Shown here in pieces: positions 15,106 to 22,494 of a DNA stretch of 22,494 nt. The notes under the pieces were generated by a model, which ran no database searches, was not told the origin of the DNA, and saw only the letters and a program-made list of their open reading frames with translations. The stretch comes from Phycisphaerae bacterium. GTDB taxonomy: Bacteria; Planctomycetota; Phycisphaerae; SM23-33. The first letter of the stretch is position 1; each line of letters begins with the position of its first letter. The position numbers and the translations under genes were made by a program. The stretch is from NCBI GenBank assembly GCA_030754715.1, contig JASLZV010000001.1, positions 1 to 22,494 of the forward strand, read 5' to 3'.

Positions 15106-15282
15106 ATGACCTTCCTGAATTGGATGCGCGCCCTGTTTAGTCGGGCAAATGCTGCAAATGCTCTGATGGTATCCTTTATTATATTCACAAGCATCGGTGC
15201 GTGGATGATTCGGCCCTCGTGGGGGTTCATAGTCGCTGGCGCAACATGTGGGATCCTCGGTTTCCTATTAGGTCTTGAGTAA
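15106..15282 (+). CDS. Small two-helix membrane protein
   Basis: A 58-residue protein with a short basic, aromatic N-terminus (MTFLNWMRALFSRANAANAL). Two hydrophobic segments follow, about residues 21-36 (MVSFIIFTSIGAWM) and 41-56 (WGFIVAGATCGILGFLLG), joined by an Arg-Pro-Ser turn. AGGG lies eight bases upstream of the ATG. It precedes the portal by two bases, so the two are co-translated. Such hairpin proteins just upstream of portals are common in phages, but their role is unknown; holin-like action is possible but unsupported. Confidence 0.72.
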   Translation: MTFLNWMRALFSRANAANALMVSFIIFTSIGAWMIRPSWGFIVAGATCGILGFLLGLE

Positions 15283-15284
15283 AT

Positions 15285-17273
15285 ATGGCTTGGAACTCTC
15301 CAGAAACAAAATCCCACCAGATGGCAGCGGGCAGGGCAATCGTTGGGCCGGGGGCACCAGTAGCCCAGAACGTTAGCCTCGCCGGCCAGCCCTACCGTGA
15401 TCCGTGGGACATAGAGCGAGCCCATAGCGAAGGCATGCAGAAGGTCACATGGGTGGCCCGCTGCATCGACGCCATCGCAGGGAACCAAGCACGCCTTCCG
15501 GTCATTCTTCGAAAAGACAATTCGCCAAATGGTGAAATCATCACCAGCAAGAGAATCAAGAAGGATTCCATATTAGACCTTCTTAATACTAAATCTAATA
15601 TCGGAGAGAACTCCTTCATCTTCCGGTACCGACTCTCAGCCCAACTCCTCATGGGGACACGCGGCGCATTCGTTGAGAAGATACGCGGACGAGATGGCCG
15701 GGTGATTGGTCTCAACCTGCTCCCACCTCAGACCACGGCTCCCATCCCTCATCCTAAGCGATTTGTTTCCGGGTATGAGGTCGCCATGCCGGATGGCAAG
15801 AAGATCATCATGCCGCCTGAGAGCGTCGTGTGGATTCGTCGACCGCATCCACTCGACCCGTACCTCTCCATGACCCCGATGGAAGCCGCTGGCGTGGCTA
15901 TCGAAATCGAAAACCTCGCCAAGTTGTACAACCGAAACTACCTCCTCAACGATGGTCGTCCCGGAGGACTGCTGGTAGTCAAGGGAGAGATCGATGATGA
16001 CGACCGGAACGAACTGAGAAACAGGTTCCGAGGAAACCTGGGCCGAGCAGGCGCAACCACCGTTATTGCTGCTGATGATGGTGTCGATTATGTCGACACT
16101 TCCGCAAGCCCCCGTGATTCTGCCTACGTCCAGATGCGACAGATCACAAAAGAAGAGATTTTGGCCTCGTTCGGTGTGCCCGAGTCGGTCATCGGCAATG
16201 CCTCTGGACGAACTTTCAGTAACGCTGCCGAGGAAATTCGTGTGTTCTGGAGCGAGACCATGGCACCCCACCTCCAGCACATTGCTCGCGCCCTAGACGA
16301 GTTGGACGACAAGCACTACGTCGACTTTGACCTAGACGAAGTTCCAACTCTGACGATGTACCGACAAGAACGATCACGCTATGTGTTGCAGGAGTTTCAG
16401 ACTGGTCTGATCAGTGCCAACGAATACCGAGAAGCAACTGGACGTAAGATAGTCCACTCAGACCTCGGAGACTCCCTCCTGCAAAACCCGAACCTCACCC
16501 CCATAGCGAATACCCACAAAGAAACAGAACCAGAACCCAACGTAATGATGGGTCCGGGTGGGCCAGGTGGACCCGGAATGCCAGGAGCGCCCCCAGGAGC
16601 GCCTCCAGGGGCTCCTGGGGAAGGAACGCCACCCGGAGCGGAAATGCTTGATCCAAACACCATGCAGGGCGCTATGGCGGCTCAGGCGGCAGGAGCGCCA
16701 CAGCAGTTGTCCGAAGAGCCCGCCGGAGGTATGGAGTTCAAGGACACGCTTTCAGCCTTCACAGATTTTGATTCCGACTTGGACAGATGGTCGGGGATTT
16801 TAGACCGAAGCATTGAGCGTCTATTCGAGCGTCAGCAGAGAGTGGTTTTAGAGAAGGCCGGTGGGGCCAAGGCCAGAAAAGCGCTATCTAAGGGAAATCT
16901 TGTAGTTGACTTACTCATGCCTCAAGATATTTGGGATAAACAAATGGAAGAGGATATTCGCCCAGTTCTAAATGCGATTATTAAAGATGCTACCGAATCG
17001 CATTCAGAAAAGTCGGCAGAGTATTCCCCACCCATTGCTGAGGACATTGTTACTCATGTCAATTCTCAGATGGATAGGATCAAGGCAATCAACATTGATA
17101 GCAGGGAAGCGATCGCCAAAGAAATCGCCTACTCTTTACGCATAGAGGAAGATGAGCATCGGCTGGCGGCATTCAAGTCTGCCCTTGTGGGTCATTTCAC
17201 CAACCTCTTGGCCAAAGTGCGTCCACAAACTGCTATCGATGAAACGCGTAGGGCTTGGAATCTAGCGGGCTAA
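15285..17273 (+). CDS. Portal protein (HK97-type) with collagen-like linker and C-terminal extension
   Basis: A 662-residue protein. Residues 1-415 show the HK97-family portal pattern: WVARCIDAIAGNQARLPV, PPESVVWIRR, YLSMTPMEAA, YNRNYLLNDGRPGGLL, ITKEEILASFGVPESVIGN and FWSETMAPHLQHI. Residues 423-454 form a Gly/Pro-rich collagen-like stretch. Residues about 475-662 form a mostly helical, charged extension with no recognised fold, giving a protein longer than typical portals (about 400-500). The portal is the dodecameric DNA channel. The extension might project into the capsid or act as a scaffold/internal domain. The DNA encoding the extension is visibly more AT-rich. Confidence 0.93.
   Translation: MAWNSPETKSHQMAAGRAIVGPGAPVAQNVSLAGQPYRDPWDIERAHSEGMQKVTWVARCIDAIAGNQARLPVILRKDNSPNGEIITSKRIKKDSILDLLNTKSNIGENSFIFRYRLSAQLLMGTRGAFVEKIRGRDGRVIGLNLLPPQTTAPIPHPKRFVSGYEVAMPDGKKIIMPPESVVWIRRPHPLDPYLSMTPMEAAGVAIEIENLAKLYNRNYLLNDGRPGGLLVVKGEIDDDDRNELRNRFRGNLGRAGATTVIAADDGVDYVDTSASPRDSAYVQMRQITKEEILASFGVPESVIGNASGRTFSNAAEEIRVFWSETMAPHLQHIARALDELDDKHYVDFDLDEVPTLTMYRQERSRYVLQEFQTGLISANEYREATGRKIVHSDLGDSLLQNPNLTPIANTHKETEPEPNVMMGPGGPGGPGMPGAPPGAPPGAPGEGTPPGAEMLDPNTMQGAMAAQAAGAPQQLSEEPAGGMEFKDTLSAFTDFDSDLDRWSGILDRSIERLFERQQRVVLEKAGGAKARKALSKGNLVVDLLMPQDIWDKQMEEDIRPVLNAIIKDATESHSEKSAEYSPPIAEDIVTHVNSQMDRIKAINIDSREAIAKEIAYSLRIEEDEHRLAAFKSALVGHFTNLLAKVRPQTAIDETRRAWNLAG
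16551..16646 (+). repeat. Collagen-like Gly-X-Y/Pro-rich linker inside portal
   Basis: About 32 residues of Gly-Pro-Gly, Gly-Met-Pro and Gly-Ala-Pro-Pro repeats, encoded by GGTCCGGGTGGGCCAGGTGG-type and CCAGGAGCGCC-type repeated DNA. It separates the portal core from the C-terminal extension. It may act as a flexible or polyproline/collagen-like spacer. Such G/C-rich short repeats are prone to slippage and length variation. Confidence 0.75.
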
Positions 17274-17282
17274 AAGCCCTTT
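17267..17282 (+). terminator. Weak stem-loop over portal stop codon
   Basis: GGGCT-AAA-AGCCC followed by only TTT: a 5-bp stem with the TAA stop codon in the stem and loop. It is too short and its U-run too weak for a confident terminator. It could partly separate portal transcription from the giant downstream gene or stabilise the portal mRNA. The 97-base gap to the next ATG holds no clear promoter (a TTTACA and a TATCAT occur but are about 22 bases apart). Confidence 0.25.
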
Positions 17283-17370
17283 ACAGAAACTAAGACATTT
17301 TTCACATTATTTTACAGTAGCCCACCATCAGTGTGCTCTATCATGACTACAGAGCGACAGGGAGTTATCT

Positions 17371-20300
17371 ATGCCTGTAGGGATGGAAACAGATATCCAG
17401 ATCAAAGCCAGTAATGGCCAGGTTAGTGTTGACGAGGCCCAAGGTATCGTTGAGTGCTTCGTGGCCGCCATTGGCAACAAGGACTCCGTTGGCGACATCA
17501 TTCAGCCGGGAGCCTTCGCTGGAAGTCTCCAGCGGCGAAAGCCACGCGTCGTCTGGGGTCATAACTGGAACGACCCTATCGGCAAAGTTCTAGACATTCA
17601 GGAAGTCGGACCCAGCGACCCACGTCTCCCGGAGAAAATGAAATCGGGAGGCGTTGGGGGCTTGTATGCGCGAGTCCAGTTCAACCTTGGATCTGAAAAG
17701 GGTCGAGAAGCCTTCGCCAACATCGCCTTCTACGGAGAAGAGCAGGAATGGTCAATTGGCTACAAAACGATCAATGCCACATTTGACCCAGTCCGACAGG
17801 CAAATATTTTGCACGAAGTGGAACTGTATGAATGTTCCCCCGTCCTACATGGCGCGAATCAACTGACAGGAACCATTTCCGTCAAGGGTGCAGAAGCGGC
17901 CGTTCTGGAACGCACAGACACGTCAGGCGACGATCTCGAATTCGCCTTTGACGACCTTTACGAAAAGGGCGGAATGCTCGCAATGATGCCCGTAGAAACT
18001 CCACGGGCTGAGAACATGTCTGATCAACATGATCGCAAGTTGGAACTGGAATTGCAGTCCCGTTCGCCACAGCCGATCAAACTGATCAGTTCAGCCGAAG
18101 GCTCGGCTATTTTCCAGGTTCAACGTTCCGATAATGGAACAGCGATGTACCGAGTCCACTTCCATTACCACCCAGAGCGTGGATTCATGCTGGGCCAGCC
18201 CGAACGAGTCGTCCCACAGATGATGTATGCCCCCTTCAAACCGCCCGGCGTCCAAGCGAAACCGCAGGTGAACCCTGCCAATCGCTACGAGCAGAGTCCA
18301 GCAGACGCGGTCATGCCCAGGATCATGCGTATTGTTCAGAAACTGGACACCGATAACAGCGAAAAAGGCGGAGATCAACTGGTGATCTCGTGCAAACTTG
18401 AAGATGCTTTTGCCACCAAGTCACTGCTCGATCCCATTATCGATTATCACGGCGCAATCGCTGAAGTAACCGAAGAAGGAATCATCATAAAGTCGGGGGC
18501 GACGCCCGATTTCATCGAAGCCGTCGAGACGGCTACAAAGGCCTTAGGCCGGAGGCTGGGTCGTGGTCTTCTCCGAGGCGGTGGTGGAGGGTCGGGAAAA
18601 GTTCGTAGGGCCGGAGCGGCCCTTCGAGGTTTCAACCCAGACGCCAGAGACGCCGACTTGGACATGCTTGTCCAGGAAGGCACGCCATGGGAACGACCGG
18701 CCCTTCCTCGCAAACCGAAACCATTTGATGGCGCTTTTCGTTCCGGTAGACGCTTACTGCAAGGGCGCAATTGGGACGAACGGGGCGATGACGAAGCCGG
18801 TCCCGACACCCCAACTCCGGACGCCCGAGCAGAGGGCGTTGCCATGGACGAGCGCCCCCCGACCAAAGCACGCATGGGGGAATTCACGCGCGACGAATAC
18901 CACGCATTCCTCAACGAGCAGGCCCAGAAAATTATCAAGGCCTACGGAATCCAGGACGTAAGCGACCCGCTCTACCCTCATCCTGCACTGACCGAGTTCG
19001 ACAACTTCGACCACACCGAACTTGTGCCCATCGATTTCTTTAACGACATGCCGGGCAACATCGGACCCGCAGCCAGCAACGGTTGGGACGAGGACGCCGC
19101 CACTCGTGCTGGAGAGATGCGGAGTTACGAACTGGACGCCCCCATCATCATGGGGAAATTGGACGAGTTGACCGAAGACATCCGCGCCAACGGCATCAAA
19201 CATCCACTGGTAGTTCAATACGATCCAGAAACCGGCACCCTTGCTCTCGATGAGGGAAACCACAGACTGGCTGCCGCACAACGACTAGGCATGAAAGTTT
19301 TGCCGGTAAGGATGCTCAGACAGCCTTCGGCCAAACGGAGGAGCATCCGTGGTCCCAGAAAAGAAATCCCCACCCAAACAAACGGTAGGGGTGATTTGGT
19401 TACTGTCGGGGGAGAACTTCTTGGACCCAGTTTTAAGCCTTCAGACATTGGTGTTAACACGCAAAGTGTGACCCCTGAAATGAGGCGGCTGCAGATGCTG
19501 GTGGCTGCTCGCGGTGGGAGCAGCCAGCAAGCGGCAAGGAGGAGGCGGCGTGGGGCTTTGGAGTCCACCAGAAACAGGTCCGACTTTCGGGCAGCCAGAG
19601 TGGCCCCAGACAGGGAAGGCGGCCAACGGATACAGCGAGGGGCTTCTCGCACTCCCGAACTTGCGGCCAACGAGAGTGCTGTTTGGAACAGGGCGATGGA
19701 GGCCAGCCAGGCCAGTCGTCGGGCCGCCGAACTGCGCGGCCGAGGCTTCAACGAATTAGAGGTCACCTCCCTCATGAATCCCCCCTCGATGAGGCCAGCA
19801 GGGTTGGCGTCTAGAAGGAACTTCCATGGCCAAGACTCACATCAGAATCTGCGAGATCTCATAGATGCTCGTGAAGCAATGCTTGATTTCTTAACAGAGA
19901 ATCCGCATTTTGATGAAACCGTAGATTTCACCTACGATCCCGAGACCCGCACATACCCCGGCCTAGATGACTTTCCTGGTGGCATCAAGGCTTGGGATTC
20001 GCTCATGGACGACTGGGAGGAACTCAGGACCGAATACGGCAACATCCTCGACGGGTTCAGAGAGGAGAATCAGAACCTCCAAGAAGCGAGAGAAAAGGTC
20101 GACAAGATACTCGGAGAACTAGCCGACTTAGATAAAGATTTGGATAGAAACCTCGAGTTTATCGAGGAATTGGCGCCCAGCCGAGCGGCGAACGGCGAAT
20201 ATCTCACAACAGAGGTCATCAAAGAGTTCTTGCTAAAAGACGACTATGACGGACTCCGGGCATTGTTCACTCCAGAATATGTTTTGGAACGGCACGAGAA

Positions 20301-22494
20301 TCGCAGGGGCGATCCGGCGGGCGATTTCGAGGATCTGGAGATTGACGAATCTGAAGGCGTACCTTACTGGGAAGCATCCCTCAAGTACGGATGGCAAGCA
20401 GCAAAGAACACCAGAGGAGACATTGAAGAAAAGGAGCAGGAGCACTACAGCGCCGAGGAAAGTGTCAGCCAGCATGCACGAAATGGGCAGGACGTAGTCC
20501 TAGAGGCTGCTGAGAAGATTGACAAATTTGACCGCAACATGAATATCGAAAAGCGGGACGACGATTCATTTGTGGCGAGCCCTGAGGACGCAGAGCGCAT
20601 GGCCGAAAGGCTCGTATACGGACAGGACCTGGAATCGTCACGGATGGACGCGACAACCGGGAGTCTTGAGGGCTTCTCACCTAAGGGAACAGGTTTCCGG
20701 TCACAGCGTGGCGCTGGACTGGGAGAAGACTTCGAACTGGACTCATCTTTCAGCAGCGCCATCAGCCACGCGCACTACAACGCTGGCGATGAAGAACTCG
20801 CCGTCACCTTCAAGGGGGGACGAACGTACATCTACGGAGGCGTCGCTCCCGACATCGCTGCTGTCGTGAATGCAGAGAGCAGCCTGGGCGAAGCCGTCAA
20901 CGAATGGATTAAGGGTAGAGAGTCATACCTGATCAAGCCCGATGGCACGGTTGTGGATCGCACGGGTTTCGCCACCGAACTGCCGACATTGGGCGAGAAA
21001 CTGAAGCGACATGCCAACAGGCTGAGAGACCACAGGGGACTGGACAGGGCGGAATCTGCGACCTTCAAGAAAGCCCGAAATATTCTCGATGGGACCGACA
21101 CTTCCCCGGCCAAGCCTGTCGATCGGTCGCTGCTCGTTAATGAACTCAATCATCTGGCCGACAATCTCTGGCGCGATGAAGAACCGCATGTCGCAGGACT
21201 CTTGCGCGATGCCGCCGCCGTCATTAGGTCCGATCCTGGACGGCGAGTCAACGCCCATCACAGTGGCCGAATGGAAGTTTCTCTTTCTGAAGAAGAGATT
21301 GGTGAAATCAGTGATGGCCTGAAGTCCGTGCGAGCCAAATACGATGGTCATCCCAACATCGAACGTGGTTTGTCTGCATACGATGAAAAACTCCGAGATG
21401 CTAAAGGCGGTAAAGTTAGTTTGGATTCCGCTGAGTACAATCAGATTCTCGAATCGTATGCCCGCCTTGATGCAATGGATCCGGATGGCTATTTCAAACC
21501 CGGTCGAGACGTTCTCGAAATGGCAGCCTTTTCCAAGAAGGGCAAATGGGTTTCTCCTAACGTCGCCAAAGACTCACAGTTCCCTGACCGACCACATGGA
21601 TTTGCTTCACGGCGTCCCAATAACGGCGCACCTGCCGACATCACGCCACGCCTTCAGGGAGATTTAGTCAATTGGGCACGCCAGCAGAGCGGCTTCCGTG
21701 TGGTTCAGGACTTGGTGCGGCGTTATGACCGTGGCGGAGAACAGTTGTCGCCGCGAGATTGGATTCGACTCCACGACTACTACGCGAACTACAGCCCGGC
21801 CGGCAGGGGGATGCCGCAGTACGGAGAACGTCGTGGCCTTCGATCATCTAGAAAGAAGCCCGACCCTAAGTGGGCTGGTGGGCAGCAACCTCACGAGGGC
21901 CTGGGGCCTGGACAATCGCGATTCTTCGGCCGGAAATGGGAGGAACTCAAACCGGGGAACTGGGATGAACTGAGCCTTCAAGAGCAGGCGGAAGAATTGA
22001 TGGTCAATTTCAATCCCCGCTCCAATCCGAATAAACCACAACTCTTCGACTGGCCGCCTCCCGAGGAACGTCTCAGGAGCGTTGACTACGACCGCATTCT
22101 TGGCGAGATATCTGAACAGATCGAGACTCAGGAGGAGCGAGCAAATCCAGGTCTGGCTATAGCGCGACGACGCAGGGAGCGACGACAACGGATAGCCGAT
22201 GCCGCTAAACCTGTTTCTACGATGCAGCGCCGCCAAGCGCGAACTCAGGAAGATGCACCCTACACCAGGACTCGCCCAGGTTTTCAGGTAGGACTTGACA
22301 ACCTTGACCCGGGTCCCGGTGGCCGACGGCGACGGATACTGGATCCCGAAGGCGGACGAGACATCGGAGACGATGTTGGCAAACCGATCCAGTCCCCAGA
22401 CGAACAGGCGGCCATGGATCGTCGTCTCAGAATAATGGACTCCCTCGATGTGAACATCGGCACCAAGCGCAATGCACTCGCGACCGCATCTATG
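17371..22494 (+). CDS. Giant prohead protease-headed fusion protein (open at right edge)
   Basis: A single frame from ATG 17371 (AGGGAG six bases upstream) to the last base, 1,708 codons with no stop; I checked every codon. Residues 1-170 are a prohead (S78-type) protease: DIIQPGAF, VVWGHNWNDPIGKV with candidate His64, EWSIGYK with candidate Ser128, and EVELYECSPVLHGANQLT. Beyond that lie a small alpha/beta region (about 225-395), Gly/Arg-rich linkers, a ParB-like domain (about 586-650), Arg-rich stretches, a coiled coil (about 882-934), a KTSC-like domain (about 1128-1187) and further unrecognised charged regions. No cysteine occurs after residue 341. Typical proteases of this family have about 150-250 residues. 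I infer a self-processing polyprotein or packaged/injected polyvalent protein; a capsid domain could follow beyond the window. Confidence 0.92.
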   Translation, partial: MPVGMETDIQIKASNGQVSVDEAQGIVECFVAAIGNKDSVGDIIQPGAFAGSLQRRKPRVVWGHNWNDPIGKVLDIQEVGPSDPRLPEKMKSGGVGGLYARVQFNLGSEKGREAFANIAFYGEEQEWSIGYKTINATFDPVRQANILHEVELYECSPVLHGANQLTGTISVKGAEAAVLERTDTSGDDLEFAFDDLYEKGGMLAMMPVETPRAENMSDQHDRKLELELQSRSPQPIKLISSAEGSAIFQVQRSDNGTAMYRVHFHYHPERGFMLGQPERVVPQMMYAPFKPPGVQAKPQVNPANRYEQSPADAVMPRIMRIVQKLDTDNSEKGGDQLVISCKLEDAFATKSLLDPIIDYHGAIAEVTEEGIIIKSGATPDFIEAVETATKALGRRLGRGLLRGGGGGSGKVRRAGAALRGFNPDARDADLDMLVQEGTPWERPALPRKPKPFDGAFRSGRRLLQGRNWDERGDDEAGPDTPTPDARAEGVAMDERPPTKARMGEFTRDEYHAFLNEQAQKIIKAYGIQDVSDPLYPHPALTEFDNFDHTELVPIDFFNDMPGNIGPAASNGWDEDAATRAGEMRSYELDAPIIMGKLDELTEDIRANGIKHPLVVQYDPETGTLALDEGNHRLAAAQRLGMKVLPVRMLRQPSAKRRSIRGPRKEIPTQTNGRGDLVTVGGELLGPSFKPSDIGVNTQSVTPEMRRLQMLVAARGGSSQQAARRRRRGALESTRNRSDFRAARVAPDREGGQRIQRGASRTPELAANESAVWNRAMEASQASRRAAELRGRGFNELEVTSLMNPPSMRPAGLASRRNFHGQDSHQNLRDLIDAREAMLDFLTENPHFDETVDFTYDPETRTYPGLDDFPGGIKAWDSLMDDWEELRTEYGNILDGFREENQNLQEAREKVDKILGELADLDKDLDRNLEFIEELAPSRAANGEYLTTEVIKEFLLKDDYDGLRALFTPEYVLERHENRRGDPAGDFEDLEIDESEGVPYWEASLKYGWQAAKNTRGDIEEKEQEHYSAEESVSQHARNGQDVVLEAAEKIDKFDRNMNIEKRDDDSFVASPEDAERMAERLVYGQDLESSRMDATTGSLEGFSPKGTGFRSQRGAGLGEDFELDSSFSSAISHAHYNAGDEELAVTFKGGRTYIYGGVAPDIAAVVNAESSLGEAVNEWIKGRESYLIKPDGTVVDRTGFATELPTLGEKLKRHANRLRDHRGLDRAESATFKKARNILDGTDTSPAKPVDRSLLVNELNHLADNLWRDEEPHVAGLLRDAAAVIRSDPGRRVNAHHSGRMEVSLSEEEIGEISDGLKSVRAKYDGHPNIERGLSAYDEKLRDAKGGKVSLDSAEYNQILESYARLDAMDPDGYFKPGRDVLEMAAFSKKGKWVSPNVAKDSQFPDRPHGFASRRPNNGAPADITPRLQGDLVNWARQQSGFRVVQDLVRRYDRGGEQLSPRDWIRLHDYYANYSPAGRGMPQYGERRGLRSSRKKPDPKWAGGQQPHEGLGPGQSRFFGRKWEELKPGNWDELSLQEQAEELMVNFNPRSNPNKPQLFDWPPPEERLRSVDYDRILGEISEQIETQEERANPGLAIARRRRERRQRIADAAKPVSTMQRRQARTQEDAPYTRTRPGFQVGLDNLDPGPGGRRRRILDPEGGRDIGDDVGKPIQSPDEQAAMDRRLRIMDSLDVNIGTKRNALATASM
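19126..19320 (+). other. ParB-like domain within the giant fusion protein
   Basis: Residues 586-650 of the fusion read YELDAPIIMGKLDELTEDIR, then ANGIKHPLVVQYDPETG and LALDEGNHRLAAAQRLGMKV with PVRML. The order (helix; G-I-x-x-P-L-V-V strand; D-E-G-N-H-R helix) matches the N-terminal catalytic/nucleotide-binding part of ParB/Srx-fold proteins. It resembles the stand-alone ParB at 9003-9788 (GNHQVEAVKRLG). In polyvalent proteins ParB-like units are thought to act on host or phage DNA after injection. Confidence 0.75.
20014..20172 (+). other. Predicted coiled coil within the giant fusion protein
   Basis: Residues about 882-934 show heptad-spaced Leu/Ile/Val with Glu/Lys/Asp between them (WEELRTEYGNILDGFREEN, then LQEAREKVDKILGELADLD), a probable coiled coil. 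It could mediate self-association or scaffold-like packing. Confidence 0.6.
20752..20931 (+). other. KTSC-like domain within the giant fusion protein
   Basis: Residues about 1128-1187 read SSAISHAHYNAGDEELAVTF, then KGGRTYIYGGVAPDIAAVV and SSLGEAVNEWIKG with a final Tyr. The pattern SS-I--a-Y------L-V-F--G--Y-Y-gV------------S-G----- is that of the KTSC domain, a small domain found in phage and bacterial proteins. Its biochemical function is not established; nucleic-acid or ligand binding has been suggested. Confidence 0.72.

Noticed and set aside
15636..16280. Minus-strand 214-codon open frame opposite the portal
   Set aside because: Shadow of the strongly supported portal core; no ribosome site or family features.
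17267..17282. Strong intrinsic terminator after portal
   Set aside because: Stem is only 5 bp and the U-run only three; listed as weak.
18563..18961. Overlapping plus-strand 132-codon frame within the giant gene
   Set aside because: Alternate frame of the giant gene in a GC-rich linker region; the giant frame itself carries the recognisable domains.
19215..19775. Minus-strand 186-codon open frame opposite the giant protein
   Set aside because: Opposite the continuous giant frame; Arg/Ser/Leu-rich shadow composition and no start context.
1..22494. tRNA genes, CRISPR arrays, insertion sequences, integrase or attachment sites
   Set aside because: No cloverleaf, regularly spaced repeats, transposase or recombinase motifs were seen on either strand by eye.

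Overview
The window is a compact stretch of a tailed double-stranded DNA bacteriophage genome. A contractile tail (myovirus morphology) is shown by a tail sheath protein directly upstream of a tail tube protein. The large terminase, an HK97-type portal, an N-terminal prohead protease domain, a frameshifting tail assembly chaperone and a tape measure protein complete the virion signature. Clear AGGAG/GGAGG ribosome binding sites and abundant ATGA or TAATG overlaps indicate a bacterial host. The ParB/PAPS-reductase-like pair, RuvC, HNH and Rad52-like set recalls environmental and actinobacterial phages, but the host cannot be fixed from this sequence. No tRNA, rRNA, CRISPR array, insertion sequence or integrase was seen. 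No stretch longer than about 125 bases lacks a gene.

Layout. From 15043 down to 1 everything is on the minus strand. Read in the direction of transcription the order is: large terminase; a hypothetical protein; a Rad52-like annealing protein; a zinc-ribbon microprotein; a 38-residue microprotein; a RecB/Cas4-like PD-(D/E)XK nuclease; a helical hypothetical protein; HNH nuclease; RuvC-like resolvase; a coiled-coil protein; ParB-like protein; PAPS-reductase-like protein; a second ParB-like protein; a small hydrophobic/basic protein; head-tail connector; a virion-morphogenesis (gpS/gpG-like) protein; a probable tail terminator; two unknown small proteins; tail sheath; tail tube; tail assembly chaperone with a -1 frameshift extension; and the tape measure protein, cut by the left edge.

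From 15106 to the right edge everything is on the plus strand: a 58-residue two-helix membrane protein, the portal (with a collagen-like Gly/Pro linker and a long C-terminal extension), and one uninterrupted reading frame of at least 1,708 codons, still open at the right edge. That frame begins with a prohead protease domain and continues through long charged, cysteine-free sequence holding a ParB-like fold, a coiled coil and a KTSC-like domain. No major capsid gene is visible. It must lie to the right, either in the rest of the giant frame or after it.

How the genes work together. Terminase and portal package DNA. The protease matures the head and may also cleave its own giant fusion partner. 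Connector, gpS-like protein, terminator, sheath, tube, chaperone and tape measure build the contractile tail. The middle block forms a recombination/replication-support module plus an IbrA/IbrB-like ParB-PAPS-reductase cassette, possibly for DNA modification or regulation. The most unusual item is the giant protease-headed fusion protein. It resembles the 'polyvalent proteins' thought to be packaged and injected with phage DNA.
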